Made by a program: the position numbers and the translations under genes. DNA of 64,000 nt from Dromaius novaehollandiae (taxonomy: Eukaryota > Chordata > Aves > Casuariiformes > Dromaiidae). The stretch's first letter is position 1. The number at the start of each line of letters is the position of its first letter. Shown here in pieces: positions 44,121-56,400 of this stretch. The notes below the pieces were generated by a model that had not been told where the DNA came from, did no database searches, and saw only the letters and a list, made by a program, of their open reading frames with translations. The stretch covers positions 146,337,017 through 146,401,016 of the forward strand of contig NC_088099.1 in NCBI RefSeq assembly GCF_036370855.1, given 5' to 3'.

Positions 44121-47100
44121 TTACTTCACTTGTAAACGGAAGCAGTACCAGTATGAACAAACCACTTTATTTCTTTATCTACTCTTGCTTATCAGCTTGT
44201 ATTATCTGTAGGTATGTGTTTCTCCTGAGTCAATCTTTTCCAAGGGAGACCTGTAGATCACTGGATTTTTGTGTGCCTTTTTTTTCCCCTCACTGCCTGT
44301 GGCAGGATGAAGAGCAGGTTCCAGACTGTAATTCCTGATAGTTATGGTTTTCCACTTGTGTTGATCATGTATGCTGTTAACTTCAAGGAGCCAAATTCTG
44401 TCACTTGCAGTTGTCAAATTCTAAAATTTGAACAAACTGGGAGACAAAATGATCTGTTTAACTGACACTGATGAATCAGAATTTGAAGAACAGAACATCT
44501 GTCTTCCCAGAGCAAACACTGAGTAAAAACTTTCATTTTCAAATGTCAATGATGTGATCTGTATGCTTAGCTAAGCGGAGTTTATACTACGAGCTATAGT
44601 TTTCTGCACAAGATGTATGATCATGCCCATGCAGATAAGCTAACAGGCTGATCGTGTTGCTCTTGGTGCTGAATCAATGTAGCTTTTTAAATTTAGGTTG
44701 GATGCTTTTCAAAACATCATGAACTTTTTTTTTAAAAGCACCTTGTGCCAAAACAAAAATGTTCATGTAAAGAGTCATATCAATAAAAACTGTATTACCT
44801 TGAATTCTCACCTCACAGGCTAGCTTTCCTGTTTGTATAAATCCTTGTGCCTCTCTGATGCAACTAGCATACTAATTACCACTCTCGGAGACCTAACCCT
44901 ATGCTGGAAGCACTCTGTTGCTCTGTCAGTCTCACTGACTTCTTTAGGTGCATATTTATAACCACAAAATGCTCTCACCTCCATCATCCACAGATGCATG
45001 TAGGCTTCGGTCTTTTTAACACATACATAAATGACTCATCAGAAGAGACTCGTGCGGCTACAGCACAATTGTTCCCATGACACATTCACGATAGATCAAT
45101 TTTTTAGAATAAATGGGACAGGGCTGAGTCTTAACGGGGAGCGTGGTGAAGTTTTGTTTCCCAGGCAGCCACCTTCTCCATGAATACGCTCTCTGCCTGT
45201 CTTGGAGCTACTGCTGTAAAACTAGTATGTCACAAATTGAACCTCTTGACTTGTTCCAAAGTTTTACATGCAGACAGTTGAACCCTCAAACACCTTAGAC
45301 AGTCAGATAGCTGTATTATAATTTCATTACAATAGCAAAGGAAAAATTAATAGCAAAAAATAGAGTAAAAATAAGAGTAACAAAAAGAGGCGAGAGGCCA
45401 GGAGCAGACTTCAGATCTCAATTCACAAACACGAGCTGTGCCATAAACCTACATTTCCTCCTGAAGCACAGCCTTCACATTGCTATGTACAAGTGAAAGC
45501 TGACCCTGTCAGGCAGTATAATAAAAAACATCATTATGCATAAAAATCAGCCTCACTGAGTGCTAAAACAATCCTATATTCCCTGAAATGGGGCACCACA
45601 GAGAATTAATAGAGACAGGGAACAGTGGGTCCCATGAGCATTTGGGGCATGTGGGTAATGGCAGTCAACTCAATTTTTGCTAAGGGAAGAGGGAAGCTGA
45701 GACTACAACCAGGAAATAGAGGACTGATACGAGCAGAGGTATCCCCTCATCTACACCCAGCAGTGAATTTCAGCTTAGTTGAAATACTGCCGCTGAGCCC
45801 AACTGATAGTGGCCATGGGTTCTCAGCTGTGAAGTGAAATCATTGCTTCAAAAATGAAATTTCAGGTGTCAAAACTGAAACTTTATCAGACAGCCCATGG
45901 GAACAAAGAGGGAGAAGAGAAGGTATGTGTCTTCAGTTCATATGCACCCTCTCAGGGCCCACATAAACAAATCCACGAGCAGTTAGTTAATTGGCATCTC
46001 ACCTGCAAAACCTGAGAACTCATCTGCAGTTCCCTCCTGCCCATGCTCATGGCCCTATGCCAAATATAGGGGGAAAGAGTCAAACCAGGACAGTTGGCAG
46101 AACAAGCTATTTGGGCAGAGTGTAGCTATCTGTCTGTGGTGAGAGAGGGAGGAAGAGGAGATGGATAAGTCTTGTACTAAATGAGGAGGAGAGAGGGGAA
46201 TTTGGCTTCTGTGGCTCATGAGAAACCAGCAAACAGGTGAGTTAATAGGTTCATTACCAAATATCTGTTGATGGCAGGCGGTTTGGCATGGGGTATTACC
46301 TACTGCAAACTATCTTTCCCATCCATCCCAGCGCAACAGAGAATCATAAGCGATCTCTTGTTCCCTAGGCATCAAGAGGGTTTTTGCTGCAGTGCTTGGA
46401 CACTGGAGCATCAGCAGCAGATGCTCTTCACTGTGCACGCTGGGAAGGGAAAGCCTCGAGCTAAGGGCCCCTGCCACAGGTGTGATCAGGTGATGTGAGT
46501 CAGCCAGGTCTGAATGAGGACTGCCTCTGCCTCCAGGCTGGGGTTGGCCCAGGGGGGAAGGGGGCTCACTGCTGCAGCAAGCTGCCTGCTACTCTTGCCA
46601 GCAGCAGGGAAGGGAAGGTTGCTAATGTGCTGCCCACCCTAGGGCTTCGAGGGCATGGTGAGGATGAATTTTTGGTAAAGAAAGCACTGTACTATTATCT
46701 GTATTCTACTTGGCTCTTTTCTGTGACCTGAGATTCCTTCTTCTCCCCCACTTACAACTATCTCCTGGTCCAAAGGTGTCATGTTTACAGCTCAGCGGTG
46801 AAGCTAGTTTGGAAAGCACAGGGAAAGTGGATTTTGTTATCTTCTTGAGCTGCAAGTAGGTAATCCAATGCATGGGTAGGTGGAGACAGGTTGGCTTTTT
46901 GTTACAGATGCTGCCTCTTGATGCAGTGATGGTGCCCTTAGAGGGGTCAGAGTATAGGGAGATCAACCACTGAGTATAAGAAAGGTTGTATTTCAAGGGT
47001 ATTCCTCTTTACATGTGTTAAAAGTGGGAGTTCAAGTGTTCAGACACACAAAATATGAGCCTCTGATAGGATGTGGATAGTGTCTCCTTAAGAGTGACTT

Positions 47101-50100
47101 TAAGGAAAAGGTAACTGGTTTGCTTGCACTTCATGTTTATTCCGAGCTTTTTACCGCTGAGAAAGATGCATCATCTCAAGAAGAAAGAAAGAGGCTGCTG
47201 ACAAGAACCAGAAGAACATAGTCTGTAAGTTTGGTTTATGATTGCTGGAAAATCTACTTCTAAATGCAGGTTTAAGAGGTTAGTAACTGACTCTTTTTGC
47301 TCCTCCTACCCCTTTAAAAATGTGCATTGACATCAAATCACAAAGGAAATACGGTATTATATTGTGGTCTACTGTTATAGATCTGCAAACTGTAATAGAA
47401 CTGCTAATTTATTCTTGACCTTTTCCTGAGTTTTATCTTCTATAACAAAAACTGTTATCACTGATTGCATTAAACTGATCTGACTGTCATATAGGCTGAT
47501 CATGAATAACTGGTTATTGTCTGTGCTCTCTGTTGCTGGTGTTGACCTTAGAAAGACATACTAACATGCTTATAACTAAAAGGCTTGCTCCTTGTTATAT
47601 TTTGCTTTTGACTAACAGGTTATTAATAACTGTAATATGGACACTCCCTCCTTTCCAAATCAGGAAAAAAAACCCCAAATCAGTCAATTTTGTCAAGTCT
47701 TAAAAATATTCCTTAATATATGTTAAACTGGGTCACGCTGGAATGAAACAAGTGTGAAAGTAGCAGACTTTTACAGGATCTAATAGAAAAAAGTCCTTTT
47801 CAAGATTTCAAGAAATCCTGTACTGTTCAACATAAGAAAAACACTACAGCTTGGGAAGGATAAAACTTCCTATTAAAGGATTCCTCTTTAGGAGTGACAT
47901 AAACATTTAATGGTGCTTTACTCAGCCTATGTAGCTGGAGCCATTCTGCAATAAATATACTTAAATAGAACTCCTCTAAAAACAGCACGGTCTATCCACA
48001 CAGGGTCCTGGAGCATGTGTTTTCCTTCGCTTGACAACCTAGTCAAAGCTTTCCAAAGCATCGACAAGCCAGATTTGACTCAAAGACAAAGTATAGCAGC
48101 CCAAACAAATGACCAAACTAAAATATTTACTGCAATGAAATGGGAATATGAGGCCAATATCCTGCGTAAATTTGTGCCTTGATCATAATCATAGTGGAGG
48201 TGTGTCCAGATGACAATCATAGTGGAGGTGTGTCCAGATGACCAAGTGAGCTCTGTTTATACTGAAATAGTGCTTCCTTCTTCAGAAACTATCAGGTGGA
48301 TTCAAGACCTCTGGGAGAAGAGCAGGATTAAGCACACTTAAATTGGATTGATCCACAGTTTTCAATCTGTGCTTTATACATCCCTAGTAGGCTGTAGGCT
48401 TCTTCCAAGAGATCCATAAAAGATAACCAAGAAAAGCAACCTCAGCTGTGTAAACTTGTGAGGAAGGCCCTGTTTTCCCACCTTTCCAAAGGGGTTCACA
48501 CCTCCAATGGAAAAACTCTGAAAGTGGTGATTTAAAAAATTTGAAAAGCCCTAGACTAATCTAAAAGGATTTACAGGATCCCAGCACAGATGCTATTTAG
48601 TAAATGGAGTGTATTTCAAGCAATCTAAAAATTCTTCTGGCTTTTAAACCATCCCCCTAAGGAGGCATCTGCACAATGAAAGAGGATGTAGTCTATCAAC
48701 TGATTGGAAATGTCCTAGTATAGGCTAAGTCACTTCAGTTTTATTGCCATATCAAAAGGTCAGCACGTTAGCTTGCATTAAAGTTATAATTTCATTCTCT
48801 ACAGTATGATTTTATTGCATGTTAACTTCTGTTTTTTTTCTCCGCTGACCAATATTTATGGGAGAAACTGCTGACAGTGCCAAAAATATTTAGTCTGGTG
48901 CATTTTCCACTCCTGAAGCAAAAGCACAGATTCTGCAGTACACAACCTACAGCAGCTCACAGCAAAAGGTGTGGAAAAATGAGCAGCATAGTCATTTTAA
49001 TTTTTATACTGTGACCAATTCCCAGTAAATCTAATCCATTCAATTTAAAAATAATGCTCATTTCACAGTATTCCTGAAATTTCCTTTCACAGTGTGCCAC
49101 AGCATTTATTCCTGATGTACCAAAACTGCTTTGCTGATTTGAGGTTGGCTGGGAGGAGGTCTTGATTTGACCCCCATGAAGGGCTGAGCTTTTTTAAGGA
49201 AAAAGATGGTTTGTCTCTCTTCCCTTGTTGGCTGGGTTCATAAAGCTCCAGTTCTTTTTAACAAGTTAGATGTGGCATGGTTTGAACTTCAGCAAATCAG
49301 TTGAAGGCCCAAGGTCAGATTTAGGTCAAGATTCACCCAAATCTTAGGAGACTACACTCCCTCTATAGTCAGTGCAGTGAGAAATGCAATTCTAGAAGAC
49401 AGTTCATATCTTATTTTTGGAGCTCGGTGGAGATGAACCAGCAGAGCTGCTTGCTGGAAGCTGTGTCTGCTTTAGGCACCACAAAAGTGGGTGGTGTTAA
49501 ATGGAATGAACCTGAGCGCTGGCTCTACCTTAGATTAGTTTTCCTCCTGTTGTAGTTGATGTTAGATCTTCTTAGCTATTAACTGCTAGCTGATATAGAT
49601 ATTTAAAAAGTTGACTGTAGACAAGATACATAAAACCTGGACTGGCTGTCCGCAGCGGACAGGTAGAACATTATAGTTATTAACACACACCATGAGCATC
49701 ACAGCATAGCCTTGCATAGATAAATTTAACCCTTTCCCACTGTTAGTGCAGACATCACAAAGACTGAATTCTTCTACAAATAATTAAGGAAGTTATGGAT
49801 TGTGACAAGGAATTACATTTCTTGAGACGAACTGGTGCAATATAGAGAGTTCACAAAGAAAGTTTCCAAACGCAAGTAGGCATGAGCAGAGGACACTCTA
49901 TTTTTTTTCCTTCCCTTTTGATTCACAACTAGATGACTTACTTTGTGGTAAGGACTACAAAATAGGCATTTTGCAGGGCTGAGCAGACTGGATGCCCACA
50001 ACGTCCAGCTAAGCTATTGTCATGCATGGTGCTTTGCTTGAGGCTTGCAGGAATCAAGGTGCCTGTCTGGTAGGTGCTAGAAGCACCCACGATTGAGATA

Positions 50101-51110
50101 CAGCGCTCGCAGCCCAAACCTTGGGTTCTGTTGAACCACTGTTAGCAACCCTGTTGTAACATCGTTGCCTTTGGTGGAGTGTTGTGCCTTTTTTTTTTCT
50201 TTTTTTTATGACAAAGCTGTGAGAAGGTGAGCACCAAAACCTGGCTATCATCATTAGTTTTTATCATGTATTTTAATGTACGAAGGTGAAAACTGTTTAA
50301 TAGTATTACACTGGGGAAAAGAAAAAGCGGAAGTGAAGACAGTGTTGGTGAGGTAGATGTGCTTGCAGGCAGCTGTAGCTTCTCCTAGGGCTGGTCCGGA
50401 CCGCGTGGTTTTGCATGGCGAGCAGAGAGGAGGCACCAGTCGCCTCCCATCAGCAAAATGGCTGCGTGCGGCCGTCCGGCTGGAGGCCTTGCCTCCACAC
50501 ACAGCCTGTGCTGAGGATACTAGGGGGAAAGAAGTTGTTTTGGTGAGCAAGGACTTGACAAGAGTTAAACAAGCAGTTTATAGGTAGTTGTCCGTTCCTA
50601 ACAGAACTGGGACTGTCCTGCCGGGCTCGGTCATCTTGTTCTTGAGGGGCTTCCAAGGGACACGGGCTGCGTGTGAAGGGGGCTGTGGTGTTGAAGGGGA
50701 AGAGGAAGGCAAGTGACGGAGTCGGGGTAGGATGTTTTTGATGGCGATGCTCTGAAAACACGGTGCCATTGTACCATGGGGGCCCCTGGTCATCCTGCTG
50801 TGCCTGCTCCATGAGGAGCTTCAGTCAGAGCAGGTTTTTGGGCCGCGTGAAGCTCTTAGCATTTAACAAACAAACAAAAAAAGGGGAAAACGACCTTCCA
50901 GTGATGTTGTGACTCAGAAGAGTCCTCGGCGTTGCAGGGGAGACTTGGCCCATCTGCAGTTTCCTGGGGGGCTGAGGGCTGCCCCATGGCCCATGCGCCA
51001 GGGAGGCCTGGGAGCGGAGTGGGGCTGACGGCGGCTCCCTGCTGCTGCAGTGCTGGGGGCCTCCATGCGTGGAGGCAAAGCCCGCTGATGGGGGGGGGGT
51101 ATGGAGCTTA
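44121..51110. other. Intergenic DNA between TP53INP1 and CCNE2, no gene recognised
   Basis: 7 kb of mixed AT-rich sequence with only short, unsupported open frames. It holds a 28-bp tandem duplication at 48187-48242 and an isolated AATAAA at 44782-44787 that is unlikely to serve TP53INP1. GC content rises from about 50350. No named transposon was seen in this stretch. Confidence 0.6.
48187..48242. repeat. 28-bp perfect tandem duplication (2 copies)
   Basis: A unit beginning aatcatagtggaggtg and ending ccagatgac occurs at 48187-48214 and 48215-48242 with no mismatch. Confidence 0.95.
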
Positions 51111-51427
51111 GGGGCTGGCCCCACAGCCATGGGGCACCCGTGGGGGGCAGTGGGCTGGCCCCATATGGAAATGGGATGTCTGTGGGGAGGCAACAAGCCG
51201 ATCCCACATGGAAATGAGATGCCGGAGGGCTGGTCGGATCTCACGCAGAAAGGGGGCGTCGAGGGGGGGCAGCGGGCAGGTCTGGCCCCACAGCGAGGGG
51301 AGGGGTGGCGGGCCGGCCCCACCGCACTGTGGTGCCCGCGGGGGCAGCAGGGTGATCCCGCGTGGAAATGGGGGAAACGTCAGCGGCGGGGCAAGAGGCC
51401 GATCCTGCAGAGAAATGGGGGGCAGCG
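51111..51427. repeat. Degenerate minisatellite, about eight units of 32-50 bp
   Basis: Imperfect units start with variants of gctggcccca or gccgatccc. Most continue with a (c)atggaaatg-like motif (51165, 51207, 51363 and 51410 areas) and a G-rich tail such as gtggggagg or gggggcagc. The unit edges are ragged. It immediately precedes the CCNE2 CpG island and creates repetitive Pro-rich frames on the minus strand that are not genes. Confidence 0.65.
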
Positions 51428-51480
51428 CCCGGGGGGACCGAGCTCCTTCCCGCCCCCGCCTCGAGCGCGCGGCGCCGGCG

Positions 51481-51510
51481 GGCGGGGCGGGGCGGGGCGG
51501 GGCGGGGCGG
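51481..51510. repeat. (GGGGC)n tandem GC-box array
   Basis: About six GGCGG/GGGGC units in a row. Each overlaps an Sp1-type GC box, and the G runs could form a quadruplex. Confidence 0.85.
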
Positions 51511-52060
51511 TGCAGGGCGCGCGCGGCCGCCGCGCTCTGTTTACATTCTGCCGCCCGCTCCACGTTGCCGCGCAGCGCCGCGCTCCCATTGGCGGCGGCG
51601 GGCGGCGGCCCCGCCCCGGGGCGGTTCTGGCGGCCCCGGCGGCGTGCGCGGCTCGTGGGGGCCGCCGGCGGGCAGCGCCGCGCACCCGCACCCACCCCCG
51701 CCCCCGCCCCCGCACCCCGGCCCGGTGCTGCGCTGCGCTGCGCTGCGCGGCGGCCGCGCTGAGGATCAGGGCAGCGGATGGGGATGGCGGGGCCGGGGCG
51801 CCCCGCCGGCGGGGCCGCGCTTGGGGCGCGGTGCGGGGATGCGGCGGCCGGGGCGGCGGGCGCGGGCGGCCGCTCTCCGTGCGGGGCGGCGGCGCCCGCT
51901 GCGCTGCTCGGCGCGGCGCTGCGTGCGGCCGGTGCCGGTGCGTGCGGGCGCGGGGCGAGGGGGCGGCGCCGGGGGCGAGGCGGGCGCGCGGCGGGCGGAT
52001 GGCGGGCGGGGGAGCTGTCGGCGGCGCTCGCACATGCGCAGCGCCGCGCCCGGCCCGCGC

Positions 52061-52079
52061 TATATAGGCGCTTGGCGCC
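52061..52079 (+). promoter_or_regulatory. CCNE2: CCNE2 core promoter: TATA box fused to E2F-like site
   Basis: TATATAGGCGCTTGGCGCC combines a TATA element with an E2F-like motif in 19 bp, about 30 bp before the expected start and 40 bp before the exon 1 donor. Functional use is inferred. Confidence 0.5.
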
Positions 52080-52089
52080 GGCGCCAGCT

Positions 52090-52118
52090 GAGCAGCGCGG
52101 CCCGGGCAGCGGCGGGCG
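52090..52118 (+). other. CCNE2: CCNE2 exon 1 (noncoding, 5' end estimated)
   Basis: Short leader exon inferred between the TATA box and donor GGCGGGCG/gtgagg at 52118/52119. The start site is a spacing estimate. A different or longer leader exon within the island cannot be excluded. Confidence 0.4.
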
Positions 52119-53406
52119 GTGAGGTGCGCGGGGCGCCGCGGGCGGGCGGCGGGCGCCCGATCCCCCGATCCCCCCCCCCCCCCGCCTTCTCCTTGCTGGG
52201 AGCGGGCGGCCGTGCTGCTGCTGCCGCCGCCGCTGCAGCTGCAGCTGGTGGTGGTGGCGGCGGCGCTGGCACGGGCGCGGTGGCGGTGCCGGTGGTCCCG
52301 GTGGCGGCGGGCGCGGTACCAGTGTGAGGGGGCGGCGCGGCGCGGGCCGGGCCGGGCTAGGCTAGGCTGGGCCGGGCCGGGCCGGGCCGGGGGGGCCGCT
52401 GGGCGGGAGCGGCGGCGGCGCGCGGGAGCGGCAGGGCGGGCTGCCGCCGGGCACCGTTTTGGAGGGAGAGCGGCTGAGGAGAGGCGGGGGGGGGCCCGGC
52501 CGAGCGCGGCCCATCCAGCCCCGCCGCAGCCCTCCCGCCCCGGGGGAAGGGGGCCGGGGGGGCGCCGCGCCGCGGGGGGGGGTGGACGGGCCGCGCCGCC
52601 GCTCCCCGCCGGCGGGAGCAGGGCAGCGGGAGGGGGGACGGCGGGAGCCCGCCATGGCGCCCCCCTCCCCCCCCCCCCCAGCGCCGCCGTGCCCCGGGGA
52701 GGGGGGCGCAGGGGGCTGAATCGTGTGTCCCCCATCCCCCCCCCCCCCCCCGGTCGGGGTTTTGGAGGGAGCGCGGCGCGGCGCGGTGGGGGCGGGGGCG
52801 CCGGGCCGCTTGGCGGGCTGACCCCGTTTGGCCATCGCCGCCCCCCGCGGCCCCGGCGGGGTCTCGGCCCCGGCCCCCTTGGGGGTGGGGGGGCCGCGGC
52901 CGCCTCAGGGCGGGAGCGGGGGGGGTGGGGAGGGGGTCCCGGCAGTGGGGGCTGCCCGCGCCCCGGGGGGGCGCTGGGGGGGGCGGCGGTGGGGCCCCCC
53001 CGCCCGCTGGGGCCCGGCTGGCCCGGGCGGCCCCCTCGGCCCGGGCGGCGCCGCCTCCGCGCTCGCCGCAAATTGGCGCGGAACCGGCCGCGCGGGGCCG
53101 CGGAGCGCGGGCGGGGCTGCCGCCGCCCCCCCCCCCCCCACCGCAGGTGTGGGGCGACCCGGGGGAGCCGCGCCGGGGGGCTGCGTGGGGCCAGTGCAGG
53201 GCACTCGGTGCTCCTTGGCCCCCTCCCCCCCCATTAACGGTGACGGGCGCAGGGCCGTGAGTGCCGGGTCCTCCGTGCCCCCAGGCCACCCGCGACCTCC
53301 CCTCTGGTGGCTGCGAAAACCACGCGTCCCCGGACTGAGCGTCGCACTTGGCATCGTGACTCTCTGAGTAGGCACGAGCTGAACTTAGGTCGTTTCTCCG
53401 GTCCAG
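52119..53406 (+). other. CCNE2 intron 1 (GC-rich)
   Basis: 1.3-kb intron wholly in the CpG island. It has C runs at about 52165-52182 and 52736-52751, the pentanucleotide repeat, and almost no stop codons in any frame, which produces long spurious ORFs. Acceptor cgtttctccggtccag at 53406. Confidence 0.55.
52345..52394. repeat. (GGGCC/GGGCT)n pentanucleotide repeat
   Basis: Ten consecutive 5-bp units of gggcc, gggct or aggct ending in a G run, inside CCNE2 intron 1. Likely polymorphic. Confidence 0.9.
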
Positions 53407-53445
53407 GTGGAGATCTCGCGACCCAAAGAAGATGTCAAGGCGCAG
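53407..53445 (+). CDS. CCNE2: CCNE2 exon 2 with start codon (CDS 53432-53445)
   Basis: 39-nt exon: 25 nt of leader, then ATGTCAAGGCGCAG. The ATG has A at -3 and G at -1. Donor CGCAG/gtaagc. It encodes MSRR plus two bases. No upstream ATG in the exon. Confidence 0.85.
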
Positions 53446-56400
53446 GTAAGCCGTCGGCGTCGTGATGCGCCCAGCTGATCCGCGTCCGTGCGGCGACGGC
53501 CGTCCCTGACCTCGCGTGTCTTTCTGCCCCTTGCAGCAGCCGATTGCAAGCTAAGCAGCAGCAGCAGCAGCCGCTGTCATGTCAAGAAGAGTCTCCACAA
53601 GAGCCGCAGGCCCCGGAGCACCTCCAGACCAGAAAAAGGAGGACAGCAGAGGTGACCAATTTGGAAGACTTGAAAAACTTAAAAATATTGTAATAATATA
53701 GTGCCCTTGAGTGGGGGAGATCTCCCTCTGCTGAGTCCTAGCTTCCCAAAGCAGGGCAGGGGCAGTTTGCTTTAGCTGTAGGGGTGGACGTGCTGATCAG
53801 TGTGTCTGTCTATTGACGTGCATCTCTTCTCTCAGCAGGAGATAAAGAAAAGAGAAGATGGGAAAATTGCTAAGAAACATCAATATGAGATTAAGGTAAT
53901 AGAATCCTGAATACCGAAATAGGTGAGGGAGTCCATCTGGTTTATATTGGTGGGTGTCAAGTCATGCATTCCACACCAGAAAATATTAGATAGGGGAAGT
54001 TTCTGCTTTGAGAGGTAGAAAGAATAGGTGCTCTACACCTTAGCTTCTCTTTATTTGTTTCTGCTTTTTATGCGTAGTTTTGCTGCAGATAGAGGGTCCT
54101 TCAACGTGGAAACCACTGCAGAGTAAGGTTAGGTGTAAAAATTAGAATAAAAACAGATATTCCAGAATAACACCATATGCAAATCAGGTAAGGCCTAGAG
54201 GCAAGTCTAAACAGGTCTATTGCACTTGTTTAACTTAACTAAATGGGCTTGAAGCCACACCTTAATATTCACAACCACATGGGTGCTCTTCACTTTCATT
54301 TTACAATTCTTAAAATTATTTAAATCAATTTGGGAATCTGCTATAACTGAAATAGGCCACTATTAAACCAAATGAGGGGGATTACAGTGCTTTAAAATAA
54401 AATGAATTAGTAATATAACTTCCTCTTGCAAACAAAATCTCATCTGCAGTTATACTGTTGATCTGTTCTTAAAGCAAATGAGACTAACAGTTAACTGGTG
54501 AAGGAAATCCGTGTAGCTAAGCTCTTCTGACTGGAGTTTTCCTTGAAAGCTTTGTGCGGCAAAACACTGCCCGGGTACGTAAATTGTACTTGGGATGAAA
54601 TTGCATGTCACAACTCCCCTTTGCTGAAAGGGGGAAGTCCTGCTCCCCTCATCTTTCACTCCTTGATGTCCAGCCATTCACGCCTTGCCCTCGTTTTTGA
54701 TGCTCTTTAAATGATGCAATATGCAGGTTCAACTTGATAATTTAGCACTAATAACTGAGTGATGTTCTGCCAGGTTAGCGAGTTGAATCAACCCAGCAGA
54801 GGGTCCGGCAAGCATCAAAGCTGATAAAAAGGAAGGAGTGAGACAGGACAGAAGCAGCAGCAGGATCTCTGTTTTCTGCAGCCTGTATGCTGTTAGATCA
54901 GCTCAGCTAGACTATGTAACTACATCCTTGGGTGCTTTAGTCTGGCTAAATAGGTTTGGCTATACTAAGGAGACCATACATAATTTACTTCTTTGCGAAA
55001 CAGCTCTATAGCAAAAGTCTCTGTGTTCAAGGGCAGGTGTTCCCGTTCTTTGTGCCCCATTAGGGTCCCACCTAATTTTCCAGAATGTAACTTATGTTCT
55101 GTGTCACCATTTTAAAGGCTGACAGCCATTACAGTGTTACATATGCTCCGTGCATTTGATGTCTCTTACCTATGTAATTGGTTTCACTATTACTTATTGG
55201 TTGTACATAATGAATACAAGTGAACTAAAGTAATTTGGAATTCCTTCTTTGAAGTTTTCTGTCTGAATAACTCTCCTTTTGAGTCATTGCATCCCATATT
55301 TGGCTTTGGCGGGCTGAGAGATAGCTCACAGCTGCTGCTCACTCAGTGAGTATCTAGCGCTGGAGCTGAGATGGGTGGTTCCTCCCTGGAGTCCTTAACT
55401 GGAAGATAACAAGTTGCTGAACTTCCACTGAGAGGCAGTAGAACCTCCACCCCCTCCTTTATTTTCCCGCTGAGTAAATAGGTTACTGGTCCAACTATCT
55501 ACTTAACTAATGAACCTAACGTCCTATTCTCTAGAAGCAATGAGTGCCTTTTCCTTATGTACTATAACTGAACAGCTCTAGCAATGGGTTTGATTATGCA
55601 TGGGTTCACAAACCAAAGGCAATTCTCTTCCTCAAAGCTGAGTTCCCTGAACTTGTCAAAAATGTATGTTTGGCTCTTGGCTGTGAAAGGCTTTGCTGGC
55701 ATTTAATCTCTCACTTTACCTGTGCTTCTGAATCGATGCTGAGGTCGATTCAAAGATCGATGTACCAAGGCTAACGCATGGTACATATATTATTGTCATT
55801 ACTATAATCTAGATTTCACCCCTCTTGCTATCATAGTAAAATCGAAGCTTAAAGGATATCTTGTTTATGTTGTAGAGTTGTTGGCCGCCCACGATAACAG
55901 GAGGCATCTCACCTTGCATAATTATTGAAACACCTCATAAAGAATCAGTAACCACTGACTTCTCCAGATTCAAAAAATACAGGTTCAGAAACCTCTTCAT
56001 AAATCCATCGCCTTTGCCTGAACTCAAGTAAGTTTTCCAGACGTTGCAGTTGTTATTTTTTGAAGTATGTTGAATTACCATAGTAGAATCTGGTGTTGTA
56101 TGGTGTTCATATAACAGCAGGCAGTAATCAACCCATTCCTCTGCTTGTCTCCTTGTCCCACAAACAATTTGATGCTTGCCCAAAAAAAGACAAAAATCCT
56201 ACTTTTTCACTGCTCTTACAAATGCAGTGAAAATGGAGAGAGAATTTTCCCCTTTCAGAGCCATCCCCTTGTAACTTAACACTGAGGGCTGGTGTTAACA
56301 TACATGAACACAGCAGTGGTTAAAACTAAACTTGTTTCAGTCCTGTTGAAACTGAGCAACCGAAAAAACTAGCCAAAGTACTAAGCTATGTTTTCTTTAA

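Larger units (their letters stand above)
51430..53350 (+). promoter_or_regulatory. CCNE2: CCNE2 CpG island and promoter
   Basis: About 1.9 kb of extremely GC-rich, CpG-dense sequence. Elements seen: GC-box array (51481-51510), inverted CCAAT ATTGG (51588-51592), TATATA at 52061-52066, and immediately downstream CTTGGCGC (52071-52078), a one-mismatch E2F site. A second E2F-like ATTGGCGC lies at 53072-53079 in intron 1. CCNE2 is an established E2F-driven G1/S gene. Homopolymer C and G runs (about 52165-52182, 52736-52751) may be assembly-fragile. Confidence 0.75.

Noticed and set aside
44782-44787. AATAAA as a distal TP53INP1 poly(A) signal
   Set aside because: It lies 3.6 kb past a good signal and beyond a CR1 cluster, with nothing linking it to the gene.
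51069-53367. Very long open frames on both strands (up to about 560 codons) around 51380-53071
   Set aside because: The region is a CpG island with few A/T bases, so stop codons are rare in every frame. The products are low-complexity Pro/Gly/Arg/Ala strings overlapping on both strands, with no domain.
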